Assembly (NCBI RefSeq): GCF_007896845.1 | Contig: NZ_VOHS01000002.1 | Location: 62,001 to 126,000, forward strand | Length of the DNA stretch: 64,000 bases | Direction of reading: 5' to 3' | DNA from: Chitinophaga pinensis | GTDB lineage: Bacteria; Bacteroidota; Bacteroidia; Chitinophagales; Chitinophagaceae | Part shown: positions 45,746 to 54,964 of the stretch, one piece after another | Layout of the letters: each line of letters begins with the position of its first letter | Position numbering within the stretch: the first letter of the stretch is position 1 | Notes under the pieces: model-generated | Databases searched by the model: none | Told to the model about the DNA's origin: nothing | What the model saw: only the letters and a program-made list of their open reading frames with translations | Position numbers and translations under genes: made by a program

Positions 45746-46426
45746 TTATTTCTGTATCGTAGACGCAAGGATCTCCCCTACGATTCCTCCGTCTTTCATG
45801 ACCAGCTGTCTGTCGCTCATTGGCGCCAGTTCTTCGTTATGTGTCACAATAATAAAGGTCTGCTGGAATTTATCTCTCAATTCTATAAATAGCTGGTGCA
45901 GTTCTCTTGCATTTTTAGAGTCCAGATTACCAGTCGGTTCGTCTGCCATGACTATGTCCGGCTGATTGATCAGTGCACGGGCTACGGCCACACGCTGCTG
46001 TTCCCCTCCTGATAATTGATTGGGTTTATGCTCCAGTCTGCCAGATAATCCCAGTGTCTCCAGCAGGTATACGGCTCTTTCCTTCACAGCTGCTTTACGG
46101 GTACCTGCAATATAAGCGGGTATACATACGTTTTCCAGGGCAGTAAACTCCGGTAAAAGGTGATGAAACTGGAAAATGAAGCCCATGTGCCTATTCCTGA
46201 AATCAGCCAGTGCATTCCCCTTTAAAAGGCCAAGATTGGTATCATTCAACCATACTTCTCCTGAAGTGGGTGTATCCAGTGTACCGAGTATGTGTAACAG
46301 GGTACTTTTCCCGGCGCCTGAAGAGCCTACGATAGTAACGATCTCTCCTTTCGATACGGAAACACTTACACCTTTCAGCACGTGTAAGTTGGAATAATTT
46401 TTGGTAAGATTGCGTGCGGTTAGCAT
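45746..46426 (-). CDS. ABC transporter ATP-binding protein, LolD-like
   Basis: A 226-residue ATPase from the ATG at 46426 (an in-frame TTG lies two codons upstream). Walker A is GSSGAGKST, signature LSGGEQQRVA, Walker B IVMADEP. The spacing and the FIFQFHHLLPEFTALENV segment resemble LolD, which powers lipoprotein release from the inner membrane. Permeases (LolC/E type) are not adjacent. Confidence 0.93.
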   Translation of the reverse strand: MLTARNLTKNYSNLHVLKGVSVSVSKGEIVTIVGSSGAGKSTLLHILGTLDTPTSGEVWLNDTNLGLLKGNALADFRNRHMGFIFQFHHLLPEFTALENVCIPAYIAGTRKAAVKERAVYLLETLGLSGRLEHKPNQLSGGEQQRVAVARALINQPDIVMADEPTGNLDSKNARELHQLFIELRDKFQQTFIIVTHNEELAPMSDRQLVMKDGGIVGEILASTIQK

Positions 46427-46465
46427 ACTCAAAGAAAAGTAAAATAACCTTTAAAATAGTAATAG

Positions 46466-46495
46466 TTGTTTATTTCAAATTAAATAATACTTTTG
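46466..46495 (+). promoter_or_regulatory. promoter of the DUF2795 gene
   Basis: TTG (46466-46468), 19-bp spacer, TACTTTTG (46488-46495): full match to the Bacteroidota consensus, 31 nt before the ATG. Confidence 0.8.
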
Positions 46496-46526
46496 CGAAA
46501 ATTCAGAAAGTAAAAATTTCGATAAC

Positions 46527-46748
46527 ATGTACTGGACCTTAGAATTAGCTTCATACCTGGAGGATGCTCCATGGCCAGCTACGAAAGACGAATTGATAGA
46601 TTACGCCATCCGCTCCGGTGCACCGATTGAAGTGATTGAGAACTTGCAGGAACTGGAAGACGAAGGGGAAATTTATGAAGGCATAGAGGATATATGGTCT
46701 GATTATCCGTCGCAAGACGACTTTTTCTTCAACGAAGATGAGTATTAG
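46527..46748 (+). CDS. small acidic DUF2795 protein
   Basis: A 73-residue very acidic protein with the DUF2795 pattern (LASYLEDAPWPATKDELIDYAIRSGAPIEVIENLQEL) and an Asp/Glu/Phe-rich tail (DDFFFNEDEY). Function unknown; widely conserved in Bacteroidota. It has a consensus promoter and its own terminator, so it is well expressed by appearance. Confidence 0.9.
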   Translation: MYWTLELASYLEDAPWPATKDELIDYAIRSGAPIEVIENLQELEDEGEIYEGIEDIWSDYPSQDDFFFNEDEY

Positions 46749-46803
46749 ACGGAATATTTTCCATTATTGTTGCCTCAGCAATTCGCCTATGCTTAAAAAA
46801 CTT

Positions 46804-46838
46804 AGCCGTTCCTTCTAGTCAAGGGGAGCGGCTTTTTT
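46804..46838 (+). terminator. terminator of the DUF2795 gene
   Basis: The stem AGCCGTTCCTT / AAGGGGAGCGGCT (with mismatches) is followed by TTTTTT. Confidence 0.8.
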
Positions 46839-47031
46839 GTACCCCGGTCAGCAAACCAACCCTGACCGGCGGATACTGAGCCGGGTAAACCGGCGTAATT
46901 TCAGATGCCTATACTTAAAAAGAATAGCCTGGTCTGATAAGGGGATGCTTTGTCCCTGTCTGTTTCTATCACATTTATAATGCATTCCCTGTTACCGGAT
47001 AAGTTCCGGTATTGTTTACGTATTGTCTTAT

Positions 47032-47092
47032 CTATACTCATCTTACGCTAATGCTACGTAAAAAACGTAGCATTAGCGTAAGATGAGTATAG
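47032..47092. repeat. perfect 28-bp inverted repeat with AAAAA loop
   Basis: Arms 47032-47059 and 47065-47092 are exactly complementary (inner part GCTAATGCTACGT / ACGTAGCATTAGC). There is no GC-rich stem or U-tract of the terminator type, and both neighbouring genes have their own terminators. Origin unknown. Confidence 0.85.
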
Positions 47093-47219
47093 TATAACTA
47101 TATTCAAGCCATACATCAGCGACCATATTTTCCATCCGGAATCCATGTTGCGGCTAACAATGACCTTACCTGTCAGTTGATGTTCCCGATGAGGTACAGA
47201 CACATCCGGACAATAAAAA

Positions 47220-47261
47220 AACGCCGCAAAAAAGGTTTATTTCATCCTTTTTTACGGCGTT
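47220..47261 (-). terminator. terminator of fabI
   Basis: AACGCCG...CGGCGTT outer stem with an inner AAAAAAGG/CCTTTTTT stem; on the minus strand followed by TTTTTATTG, 20 bp past the stop. Confidence 0.85.
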
Positions 47262-47280
47262 CAATATGTTAATACGACGA

Positions 47281-48093
47281 TTATTTTTCCATCTGCTCAA
47301 TGATCGCAGCAGAAACACCGGTAAATGAGAAACCGCCATCATGGAACAGATTCTGCATAGTTACCATTCTGGTCATATCAGAGAACATTACCACACAGTA
47401 ATCAGCGCACTGTTGTGCGGTAGCATTACCCAGCGGGCTGATTTTCTCAGCATATTCCATGAAACCATCAAAACCTTTCACGCCACCACCTGCAGTAGTT
47501 TTGGTTGGAGACTGTGAAATGGTGTTTACACGTACTTTCTTCTTGATACCATAGTGGTAACCGAAGCTACGCGCTACTGATTCCAGCATAGATTTAGCAT
47601 CTGCCATTTCGCTGTAATCAGGGAATACTCTCTGTGCAGCGATGTAGCTCAGCGCTACTACGGAAGCCCAGTCATTCAATGCATCCAGCTGATATGCAGT
47701 CTGCAGCACACGATGCAGGGACATAGCGGAGATATCGAATGTTTTATGAGAGAAGTCATAATCCAGGTCGGTGTAAGATCTGCCCTTACGCATGTTGATA
47801 CTCATACCCACAGAGTGCAGTACGAAATCAATTTTGCCGCCAAAATGCTCCATGGATTTAGTGAAAAGGTTTTTCAGATCATCCATATTGGTAACATCAG
47901 CGGGTATAACAGGAGCATTACACTGTTCAGCCAGTTTGTTGATCTCTCCCATGCGTAACGCTATAGGAGCATTGGTAAGCACTACTTCGGCGCCTTCTTC
48001 CACACAACGTAATGCTGTGCTCCAGGCCATAGACTTCTCGTCCAATGCACCAAATATGATACCTTTCTTTCCTTTTAATAAGTTATGAGCCAT
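47281..48093 (-). CDS. fabI: enoyl-ACP reductase (NADH), FabI
   Basis: A 270-residue short-chain-dehydrogenase-type enzyme completing each fatty-acid elongation cycle. The FabI features are the N-terminal KGIIFGALDEKSMAWS nucleotide loop, the active-site YSEMADAK (Tyr-x6-Lys), and TISQSPTKTTAGGGVKGFD. The ATG at 48093 (MAHNLLKGKKG) is chosen over an in-frame TTG three codons upstream. It has a -7 box 22 nt upstream. Confidence 0.97.
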   Translation of the reverse strand: MAHNLLKGKKGIIFGALDEKSMAWSTALRCVEEGAEVVLTNAPIALRMGEINKLAEQCNAPVIPADVTNMDDLKNLFTKSMEHFGGKIDFVLHSVGMSINMRKGRSYTDLDYDFSHKTFDISAMSLHRVLQTAYQLDALNDWASVVALSYIAAQRVFPDYSEMADAKSMLESVARSFGYHYGIKKKVRVNTISQSPTKTTAGGGVKGFDGFMEYAEKISPLGNATAQQCADYCVVMFSDMTRMVTMQNLFHDGGFSFTGVSAAIIEQMEK

Positions 48094-48115
48094 TGGGTTC
48101 AATAATTAATTTCGG

Positions 48116-48123
48116 CAAAAATA
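48116..48123 (-). promoter_or_regulatory. -7 box of fabI
   Basis: Minus-strand TATTTTTG matches TAnnTTTG, 22 nt before the ATG. No TTG at the proper spacing. Confidence 0.45.
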
Positions 48124-48174
48124 GCTGTTATAGTTGAAAAAAAAAGATTAATTGAAAAGCAGTCAGCGGTTTAG

Positions 48175-49824
48175 CTATTTTACCAACTCTCTTGCATTCT
48201 CAAGTGCCGCGGCTGTCGGTTTTTCACCGCTCAGCATCTGTGCGATCTTATTAATACGTTCTTCTCTTGTGAGCAGGCGTACGTTCGTGGTGATCTTACC
48301 GTCACGTGCATCTTTAAATACGAAATAGTGTGCATCTGCTTTACCTGCGATCTGCGGTTGATGTGTAATACAGATGATCTGGTGACCACGGGCCATATCT
48401 TCCATAATAAAGCTGACCTGTCTGGCAGCCTCTCCGGAGATACCTGTATCGATTTCATCAAATATCAGCGTTGGTAATGCCACAGAGCGGGCTACCAGAG
48501 ATTTGATACACAGCATCAGCCTACTCAGCTCACCACCTGAAGCCACCTTTCTGATAGGAGCGAACTGTCCGCTTTTATTGGCGTCAAACAGGAATTCGAT
48601 CGTGTCCTGGCCATAAGGATTCAGTGCTCCCGGTGTGATTGCAGCTTTCAGACGGGCATTTGGCATACCTACCTGTGCCAGCAGTGCATTCACCTTTTTC
48701 TCAAACGGTTCAGCCGCTTTGACACGTGCAGCCGTAATGGTTTCCGCCAGTTTTTGCAGGGCTGCCTGAAGGGTCGCAATTTCCGCTTCCAGTCCGGCCA
48801 GTTTTTCATCGAGGTTTAGCACTCCCTCGACACTTTGGGTGAGCTTTTCCTGAATGACCAGCAATTCCGCTGTGTTTTGCACACCGTGTTTTTTCAACAG
48901 CTTATACCCTAAAGACACACGTTCATTCACCTGTTCTATACGGGCGCCATCAAACTGTACCTGATCATTCATATGACCGATCTCTGAGGAGATATCCTGC
49001 AGGTCTACATATACAGACTGTAATCGCTGTGCTACCGCAGGCGCATCTTTGTGATAAGACGCAAGGCCCTGTACGGAAGACTGGATCTGCTTCAGCTGTT
49101 GTAAGATAGGTTGTTCGTCTTCGTTCAGCTGGAAATAAACACGGCTGAGTGTATTACGGATCTCCTCTGCATGGCTCAGCACCTTCAGTTCTGCATCCAG
49201 ATCTTCGATCTCATTAGGTGCAAATGAAGCGTCGCTCAGTTCATCCAGCAGGAATTTGTTGTAATCGAGTTCTTTGTTGGCATTGTCGCGCTGGTCCTGC
49301 AACTGTTTCAGCTGGCGCTGTATCTGTGAGTAGCGCTGATACTGCTGCTGATATTGCTGCATAACTGCCGGCTGATTGACCAGAGCATCAAGGACTTCCC
49401 GCTGAAAATCAGACTTTTCCAGTTCGAGGGTGTCGAACTGCTGATGCAGGTCCACCAGATACTGGCTTAATTCGGTCAGTTGGCCCAGATTGACAGGCGT
49501 ATCATTGACAAAAGCACGGGACTTGCCGGCGGCGCTGATCTCCCTGCGGATGATCAGCTGGTCTTCCATATCAAGCTCGTGTTCCTGAAAAAAGGCAGCC
49601 ACCTGAGATTTCCTGACTTTGAAAATCCCCTCAATCACACACTTAGATCCCTTATCCAGTAGCATTCCCGGATCAGCCCTCTCTCCCAGTATTAATGACA
49701 ATGCCCCCAGTACAATAGATTTACCGGCGCCTGTTTCCCCTGTAATAACATTCAGGTTGCCGGAGAAATCCACTTCCAGGTGATCAATGATCGCGTAGTT
49801 CTTGATAGTTAATTTCTGTAGCAT
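48175..49824 (-). CDS. recN: DNA repair protein RecN
   Basis: A 549-residue SMC-like ATPase of double-strand-break repair. Walker A GETGAGKSIVLGALSLILG is near the N-terminus (about 29-47). A long coiled-coil centre (about 150-370, with QQYQQQYQRYSQIQRQLKQLQ) follows, then the signature VASGGELSRLMLCIKS, Walker B LIFDEIDTGISGEAA, and the ITHQPQIA H-loop. Length is normal. It is not close to an obvious copy of the S24 operator. Confidence 0.96.
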   Translation of the reverse strand: MLQKLTIKNYAIIDHLEVDFSGNLNVITGETGAGKSIVLGALSLILGERADPGMLLDKGSKCVIEGIFKVRKSQVAAFFQEHELDMEDQLIIRREISAAGKSRAFVNDTPVNLGQLTELSQYLVDLHQQFDTLELEKSDFQREVLDALVNQPAVMQQYQQQYQRYSQIQRQLKQLQDQRDNANKELDYNKFLLDELSDASFAPNEIEDLDAELKVLSHAEEIRNTLSRVYFQLNEDEQPILQQLKQIQSSVQGLASYHKDAPAVAQRLQSVYVDLQDISSEIGHMNDQVQFDGARIEQVNERVSLGYKLLKKHGVQNTAELLVIQEKLTQSVEGVLNLDEKLAGLEAEIATLQAALQKLAETITAARVKAAEPFEKKVNALLAQVGMPNARLKAAITPGALNPYGQDTIEFLFDANKSGQFAPIRKVASGGELSRLMLCIKSLVARSVALPTLIFDEIDTGISGEAARQVSFIMEDMARGHQIICITHQPQIAGKADAHYFVFKDARDGKITTNVRLLTREERINKIAQMLSGEKPTAAALENARELVK

Positions 49825-49912
49825 AAGGAGTATTGGAAATACGAATATATCACATTGGATTATTCCGCAAATTAATACTTGTACTACGAAGTGTATCTGC
49901 GTAGTGACGGCC

Positions 49913-51400
49913 TCAAGCGCCGTTCAATCGTTGTATTCCGGCCTTGGCTCTTTGATCGAGTGAGTTTTTATAGTCGTGCCCTTTCATGTCCAGACAGGCC
50001 TGATAACATTGCCGCGCTCTGGTTTTGTCATTGCGCTTTTCATAAATATATCCCATTTGCAGGGAAGCTCTTGCGGCAAAATGTTCGGTTCTGTTGGCAC
50101 CCGCTTTCACTGTAGCTTCATACATGGTAATCGCATTATCATCCTGCCCCATTTCATCGTAGATACGGCCAAGACGGTATGCATATTCCAGTTTTTCTTC
50201 CATTATCGGAAAATCAGCCGGTTTCTTCGTCTGCAACAATTTCAGTGCCTCCGGGAAGAAACCGCCATCGCTCAGCAAACGGGCCTTCAATAAAAGCTGA
50301 TTAGGCCATCTCCCACTCTTTGCGTCTTTCAGCGCCTGTTTATCAGCATCTGTCTCCGTATTCCCTCTCGTCAGGATCTGGCTGCGGTATTTATTAGCTG
50401 CATCCATATTCCCCCTTAAGTAATAATACCAGCTCAGACGCTGTAATCCTTCCTTAAGGTAGAACTTCCCTTTGAACCGGTCAATGAATTTTTGCAGATA
50501 AACATTCGCATCTTCATCCTGCCGGCACAGTTTCAGTTGCCCTAATACATAATAAACATATGGGATCTCTTCATACTGCGCATTATCATTCCGTTCTGTC
50601 AGCACCTTAATTCCCAGCGAGGCTTTCTGATTGTTCATGGCAATATTAGCCACCATCAGGGCGAAAAGGTAGTTATTTTTTGTATCCAGCTGATGTTTCT
50701 GGAGAAATGCCCATACATCTTCCGGCTTGTTTTCCACAAAAAGCTTCAGATAACAGTAATAATAGCAGGCCTCTTCCTTAAACAGGCGGGCCACTTCTGT
50801 ATTACTGTCAATCACCTGCTGTACCATCTGCATCCCTTCTTTGATCGTGCCTTTCATACCAAGGGTATTAGAAAGCCAGCGATACCCTTCGGGAATGGTA
50901 CCGAATACGGTCTGCATAGATCCCAGCAACATATTATTAGGCAAAAATTGCGGAAACTTCTTCTGGTTCTCTTTTAACAGCTGATAGGCTTTCCTGATTT
51001 CCCATACCGCATCCCAGCGTTCGTTGAATTTTAGTCTCACCATTCCCCATTGGAAACGGATCGCTGCCTGCGTATACAGATAATAAGGTGAATTGGCCGG
51101 TCCCTCTTCCATCCATGCCACACGTTCAGCTTTCAGAGATTTCTTCTGCGCATACTCTGTCGGATCTTCATTAAAGAAGAGGGTGAAAAAATCCGCATAA
51201 TTTTCGAGGAAATAAGGAATGAGGTTATCCGGATGGGCTTTCTTTTCTTCTGCCAGGAGGGCGGCTCCGGCATCGAGACGCAATTGCATGATCGCATCAT
51301 AAGCCTGCTGACAACGGGTGTTAAAGTCATAGACTTTCTGACGCCCTGATACAGAAATAGTAATATTCAACAATAACCCCAGCAGGAAAAATATGCGCAT
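49913..51400 (-). CDS. secreted TPR-repeat protein, unknown function
   Basis: A 495-residue exported protein (signal MRIFFLLGLLLNITISVSG from the ATG at 51400) made of helical repeats of TPR type, clearest near the C-terminus (EEKLEYAYRLGRIYDEMGQDDNAITMYEATV; ARASLQMGYIYEKRNDKTRARQCYQACL). Likely a protein-interaction scaffold in the periplasm. It is followed by recN after 88 bp without a clear terminator, so read-through into recN is possible. Confidence 0.82.
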   Translation of the reverse strand: MRIFFLLGLLLNITISVSGRQKVYDFNTRCQQAYDAIMQLRLDAGAALLAEEKKAHPDNLIPYFLENYADFFTLFFNEDPTEYAQKKSLKAERVAWMEEGPANSPYYLYTQAAIRFQWGMVRLKFNERWDAVWEIRKAYQLLKENQKKFPQFLPNNMLLGSMQTVFGTIPEGYRWLSNTLGMKGTIKEGMQMVQQVIDSNTEVARLFKEEACYYYCYLKLFVENKPEDVWAFLQKHQLDTKNNYLFALMVANIAMNNQKASLGIKVLTERNDNAQYEEIPYVYYVLGQLKLCRQDEDANVYLQKFIDRFKGKFYLKEGLQRLSWYYYLRGNMDAANKYRSQILTRGNTETDADKQALKDAKSGRWPNQLLLKARLLSDGGFFPEALKLLQTKKPADFPIMEEKLEYAYRLGRIYDEMGQDDNAITMYEATVKAGANRTEHFAARASLQMGYIYEKRNDKTRARQCYQACLDMKGHDYKNSLDQRAKAGIQRLNGA

Positions 51401-51483
51401 GGACAAAAATATATCTGATTAATAACTCCGGGCCTATCTACCAAATTCCAAACCAAATTTTCAATTTCTGCCTGCCGGAATGT

Positions 51484-51513
51484 AAAAGTCCCGGCATAGG
51501 AGCCGGGACTTTT
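51484..51513 (-). terminator. terminator of the Nif3/zinc-ribbon operon
   Basis: A perfect 12-bp stem (AAAAGTCCCGGC / GCCGGGACTTTT) with a 6-nt loop, 33 bp past the zinc-ribbon gene stop. Confidence 0.88.
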
Positions 51514-51546
51514 GCACTATTAAAATAAGTTAGTTACAAAGCGCTA

Positions 51547-52299
51547 TCAGATAGTCACTGTAGCATCCAGATCATTATCAACCAGGATACGACCGCAATG
51601 TTCACACACGATGATCTTTTTACGCTGACGGATTTCCGCCTGACGTTGAGGAGGGATCGCGTTGAAGCAACCACCACAGGAATCACGGGAGATCGTTACT
51701 ACAGCCAGACCGTTACGGTAGTTGGTACGGATCTTCTCATAAGCTGCCAGCAGACGTGCTTCTACTTTAGTACGCGCTTCATCGCTCTGCTTACGGAAAG
51801 CTTTCTCTTCTTTCTCAGTTTCACCGATGATCTTTTCCAGTTCGCCTTTCTTGTGCTTCAGGTTAGATTCTTTGTCAGCAATCTGTTTCTTTGCACCTTC
51901 CAGAACACGGCTCTTATCCTTTACCTCTTCGTTCGCGTCTTTAATATGTTTCTCAGCCAGTTTGATCTCCAGAGACTGCATTTCAATCTCCTTAGTGATG
52001 GCTTCGAACTCACGGTTATTCTTAACGTTATCCTGCTGCTTCTCGTATTTCTTCATCAGGGCCTCTGAGTCCTTGATTGCCGTTTTCTTATTGGCAATAA
52101 AGTCCTGGATACCACGGATTTCATCCTCTACGTGAGCCAGACGGGTGTTCAGACCCTCTATCTCATCTTCAAGATCCTTTACTTCCATCGGCAACTCTCC
52201 CTTCAACACCTGGATTTCATCCAGTCTGGAGTCCATCTTCTGTAGCCTAAGCACAGACGCCAATTTTTCTTCTACGGAGTATTCTTTTACAGTAGCCAT
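51547..52299 (-). CDS. coiled-coil protein with C4 zinc ribbon
   Basis: A 250-residue protein with a long antiparallel coiled coil (about residues 12-190) and a C-terminal zinc ribbon (CGGC at about 209-212 and CEHCG at about 232-236). The family (CT398/FlgZ-like zinc ribbon) binds partners such as sigma factors in some bacteria; here the role is unknown. It follows the Nif3-like gene by 8 bp, so the two are an operon. Confidence 0.88.
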   Translation of the reverse strand: MATVKEYSVEEKLASVLRLQKMDSRLDEIQVLKGELPMEVKDLEDEIEGLNTRLAHVEDEIRGIQDFIANKKTAIKDSEALMKKYEKQQDNVKNNREFEAITKEIEMQSLEIKLAEKHIKDANEEVKDKSRVLEGAKKQIADKESNLKHKKGELEKIIGETEKEEKAFRKQSDEARTKVEARLLAAYEKIRTNYRNGLAVVTISRDSCGGCFNAIPPQRQAEIRQRKKIIVCEHCGRILVDNDLDATVTI

Positions 52300-52307
52300 G
52301 TATGTTT

Positions 52308-53402
52308 TTATAAGTAATTTACCGGATTTGTACGAATTGTAGATTTAAGAGGCGCAAAATTAGGGAATTTTTCAGTCAATATATGATAAAATAATTCAAC
52401 CGTAAACTGCTCACTCTCGAAATGTCCTACATCCGCTATAACAATTTGATTTTCAGCATCAAAAAACTCATGATATTTGAAATCGGCTGAAATATAGGCA
52501 TCCGCCCCTGCTGCAATTGCCCGCTTTAACAGGAAACTGCCCGCTCCTCCGCACAATGCCACTTTCTTTACCGGACGACCTCTAAGAGGCGTATATCTCA
52601 CACAACCGGTGTTGAACTGCTGCTTTACCCAGCGAAGGAATGCTTCTTCCTCCATTGGCGCTTTCAGTTCTCCGATCAGTCCCGAACCTACTTCTGCATA
52701 CGCATTCTCCAGCTTCACAATATCATAAGCCACCTCTTCATATGGATGGCTTCCCAGCAGGGCTTTCACCACCGCATTCTCCAAATATACGGGAAAAATC
52801 ACCTCTACCTTTGTTTCCGGCTCCAGATGACGGAGTCCCTGCCCGCCTACATGAGGGTTAGTTCCCGCTCCTGCCTTAAAGGTGCCTGTCCCTTCCACAT
52901 TATAACTGCACTCACTATAAGCGCCAATATGTCCGGCGCCGGCAGCAAAAAGGGCAGCTCTCACCTTTTCCGCATCTGCCTGAGGCACAAAAGTATACAG
53001 CTTACGCAACAGTTCCCGCTTAGGAGACAGCACACTGCGCTGCTGTAATTCCAATCGTTCTGCCATCATATTGCAAACACCGTTCCGTACATTATCCAGG
53101 TTGGTATGGGCTGCATAAATGGCAATATCGTGCTTGATGGCCTTGATAGCCACCCGCTCTACATAATTGCTTCCATTGATCTTTTTCAATCCGCCGAATA
53201 CAATCGGATGGTGTGCCACCACTAGGTTACACTTCTTTTCGATGGCTTCGTCTATAACGGCTTCCGTAGCATCCAGCGTCAGTAATACGCCTGTCAGTTC
53301 CCAATCGGCACTGCCAAACAGCAATCCTGCATTGTCGTAACTTTCCTGATATTGTAATGGTGCAAATGCCGCTATGGCATTGGTAATATCCCTGATCTTC
53401 AT
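52308..53402 (-). CDS. Nif3-like dinuclear metal centre protein
   Basis: A 364-residue Nif3/YqfO family protein. Metal-binding histidines are seen in VVAHHPIVFGG and YAAHTNLDNVRNG, with the C-terminal site in DVGHFESEQF. A middle insert of about 100 residues (SPKRELLRKLYTFVPQADAEKVRAALFAAGAGHIG) is the PII-like domain found in long Nif3 forms. Activity is unsettled. Divergent from the M32 gene with 44 bp between ATGs. Confidence 0.93.
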   Translation of the reverse strand: MKIRDITNAIAAFAPLQYQESYDNAGLLFGSADWELTGVLLTLDATEAVIDEAIEKKCNLVVAHHPIVFGGLKKINGSNYVERVAIKAIKHDIAIYAAHTNLDNVRNGVCNMMAERLELQQRSVLSPKRELLRKLYTFVPQADAEKVRAALFAAGAGHIGAYSECSYNVEGTGTFKAGAGTNPHVGGQGLRHLEPETKVEVIFPVYLENAVVKALLGSHPYEEVAYDIVKLENAYAEVGSGLIGELKAPMEEEAFLRWVKQQFNTGCVRYTPLRGRPVKKVALCGGAGSFLLKRAIAAGADAYISADFKYHEFFDAENQIVIADVGHFESEQFTVELFYHILTEKFPNFAPLKSTIRTNPVNYL

Positions 53403-53423
53403 AATTGAGCGGTAATTTACCCC

Positions 53424-53431
53424 TACTTTTG
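53424..53431 (+). promoter_or_regulatory. -7 box of the M32 carboxypeptidase gene
   Basis: TACTTTTG matches TAnnTTTG, 15 nt before the ATG at 53447. Confidence 0.6.
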
Positions 53432-53446
53432 CACAAAATCAACAGC

Positions 53447-54964
53447 ATGGCACAGACTACCTATTCTGCAGCAAAACGATACGAAACCTACAAAGGAAAG
53501 ATGCAGCAGATCGCTGACATCCGGAATGCGATCGCCGTACTCAGCTGGGACCAGGAAACCTATCTCCCGGAGAAAGGGGCTGCGTTCCGCGGACAACAGA
53601 TGACAACACTCAGCACCATCGCGCATGAGCTGTTTACTTCTGCCGACCTGGGAACACTGCTGGAATCGCTGGACAATGACAGACAAACTCTGGACTCTGT
53701 CGCTGCCAAAAACATTACCCTCTCACTGGAGGACTATCGTAAAAATGCAAAATACCCGGCCAGCTTCGTGGCGGAGTTATCCAAAACCACCAATGAATGC
53801 TATCATGCCTGGATCAATGCCAGAAAAGAAGGCAACTATGCCGTATTCGAACCGGTACTGGCAAAAATGGTGGAACTGAAAAAACAGGAAGCCGATATAC
53901 TGGGCTATGAAGGTCATCCTTATAATGCCCTCCTGAACGAATATGAAAAAGGCGCCAACACGACCATGCTGGACACCATCTTTAATGATGTGAAAACAGC
54001 ACTGACGCCGCTCCTGCGTAATATCGAACAAAAACCACCCGTACAGAAAGATTTCCTGCACCTCCGCTATGAACGCAATAGCCAATGGGAATTCGGTATT
54101 CAACTGCTGAAAGCCATGGGGTACGATATGAATGCCGGCAGGCAGGATGTATCAGAACACCCTTTTACCACCAGCTTTAATCCGCAGGATGTCAGGGTGA
54201 CTACCCGTATCGACGAAAATGATTTTGGTAATATGACCTGGAGCTGTATTCATGAAGGCGGACACGCATTATATGAACAGGGGCTGGATCCGGAGGCCTA
54301 CGGACTTCCATCCGGCGAAGCTACCAGTCTGGGTATTCATGAATCACAATCAAGATTATGGGAGAATAATGTTGGCCGTAGCATTGCCTTCTGGGAACAT
54401 CATTATCCACAGTTACAGCAGGTATTTCCGGACAATCTTGGTAATGTAAGTCTGAGAGACTTTTACAAAGCCATTAATCTGGTACAGCCTTCACTGATCC
54501 GTACGGAAGCAGACGAACTGACCTATCATTTTCATGTAATGGTGAGATATGAAATTGAGAAAGGATTGCTCGACGGTACCTATAAGACATCTGAGCTTCG
54601 CGATGTCTGGAACAACTATTATAAAGAATTCCTGCATGTAACAGTACCGAATGATACGCAGGGCGTATTACAGGATATACACTGGTCTCATGGCAGTTTC
54701 GGTTATTTCCCCACTTATTCCCTTGGTAGCTTTTATGCGGCACAATTCTTTGCCGCCGCACAGGAACAGTTACCTGACCTGAGCGGACAGATTGCCAAAG
54801 GTGAATACAATGCGCTGCTGACATGGTTGCGTCAACAGGTACACCGCCATGGCCGTACCTTTACTTCGAATGAACTATGTGAGAAAATAACCGGACAACC
54901 ACTGAATTTCAAATATTTTCTGGACTATGCGACGCAGAAATTCGGAGATATCTACGGACTATAA
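53447..54964 (+). CDS. M32 family carboxypeptidase
   Basis: A 505-residue thermostable-carboxypeptidase-type metallopeptidase. The zinc motif HEGGH is near 269-273, followed by the M32 segments GIHESQSRLWENNVGRS (third ligand Glu) and VQPSLIRTEADELTYHFHVMVRYEIEK. The ATG at 53447 (MAQTTYSAAKRYE) is preferred, since the in-frame opening at 53405 precedes the -7 box. Cytosolic peptide turnover is the expected role. Its stop overlaps the rhodanese-thioredoxin gene by 6 bp. Confidence 0.95.
   Translation: MAQTTYSAAKRYETYKGKMQQIADIRNAIAVLSWDQETYLPEKGAAFRGQQMTTLSTIAHELFTSADLGTLLESLDNDRQTLDSVAAKNITLSLEDYRKNAKYPASFVAELSKTTNECYHAWINARKEGNYAVFEPVLAKMVELKKQEADILGYEGHPYNALLNEYEKGANTTMLDTIFNDVKTALTPLLRNIEQKPPVQKDFLHLRYERNSQWEFGIQLLKAMGYDMNAGRQDVSEHPFTTSFNPQDVRVTTRIDENDFGNMTWSCIHEGGHALYEQGLDPEAYGLPSGEATSLGIHESQSRLWENNVGRSIAFWEHHYPQLQQVFPDNLGNVSLRDFYKAINLVQPSLIRTEADELTYHFHVMVRYEIEKGLLDGTYKTSELRDVWNNYYKEFLHVTVPNDTQGVLQDIHWSHGSFGYFPTYSLGSFYAAQFFAAAQEQLPDLSGQIAKGEYNALLTWLRQQVHRHGRTFTSNELCEKITGQPLNFKYFLDYATQKFGDIYGL

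Larger units (their letters stand above)
46749..47280. other. 532-bp non-coding interval rich in hairpins
   Basis: Holds a terminator (46804-46838), a CCGGTCAG/CTGACCGG hairpin (46844-46869), a degenerate direct repeat beginning GCCTAT (46785 and 46907), a perfect 28-bp inverted repeat (47032-47092), and the fabI terminator. No ORF is convincing. Confidence 0.6.
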
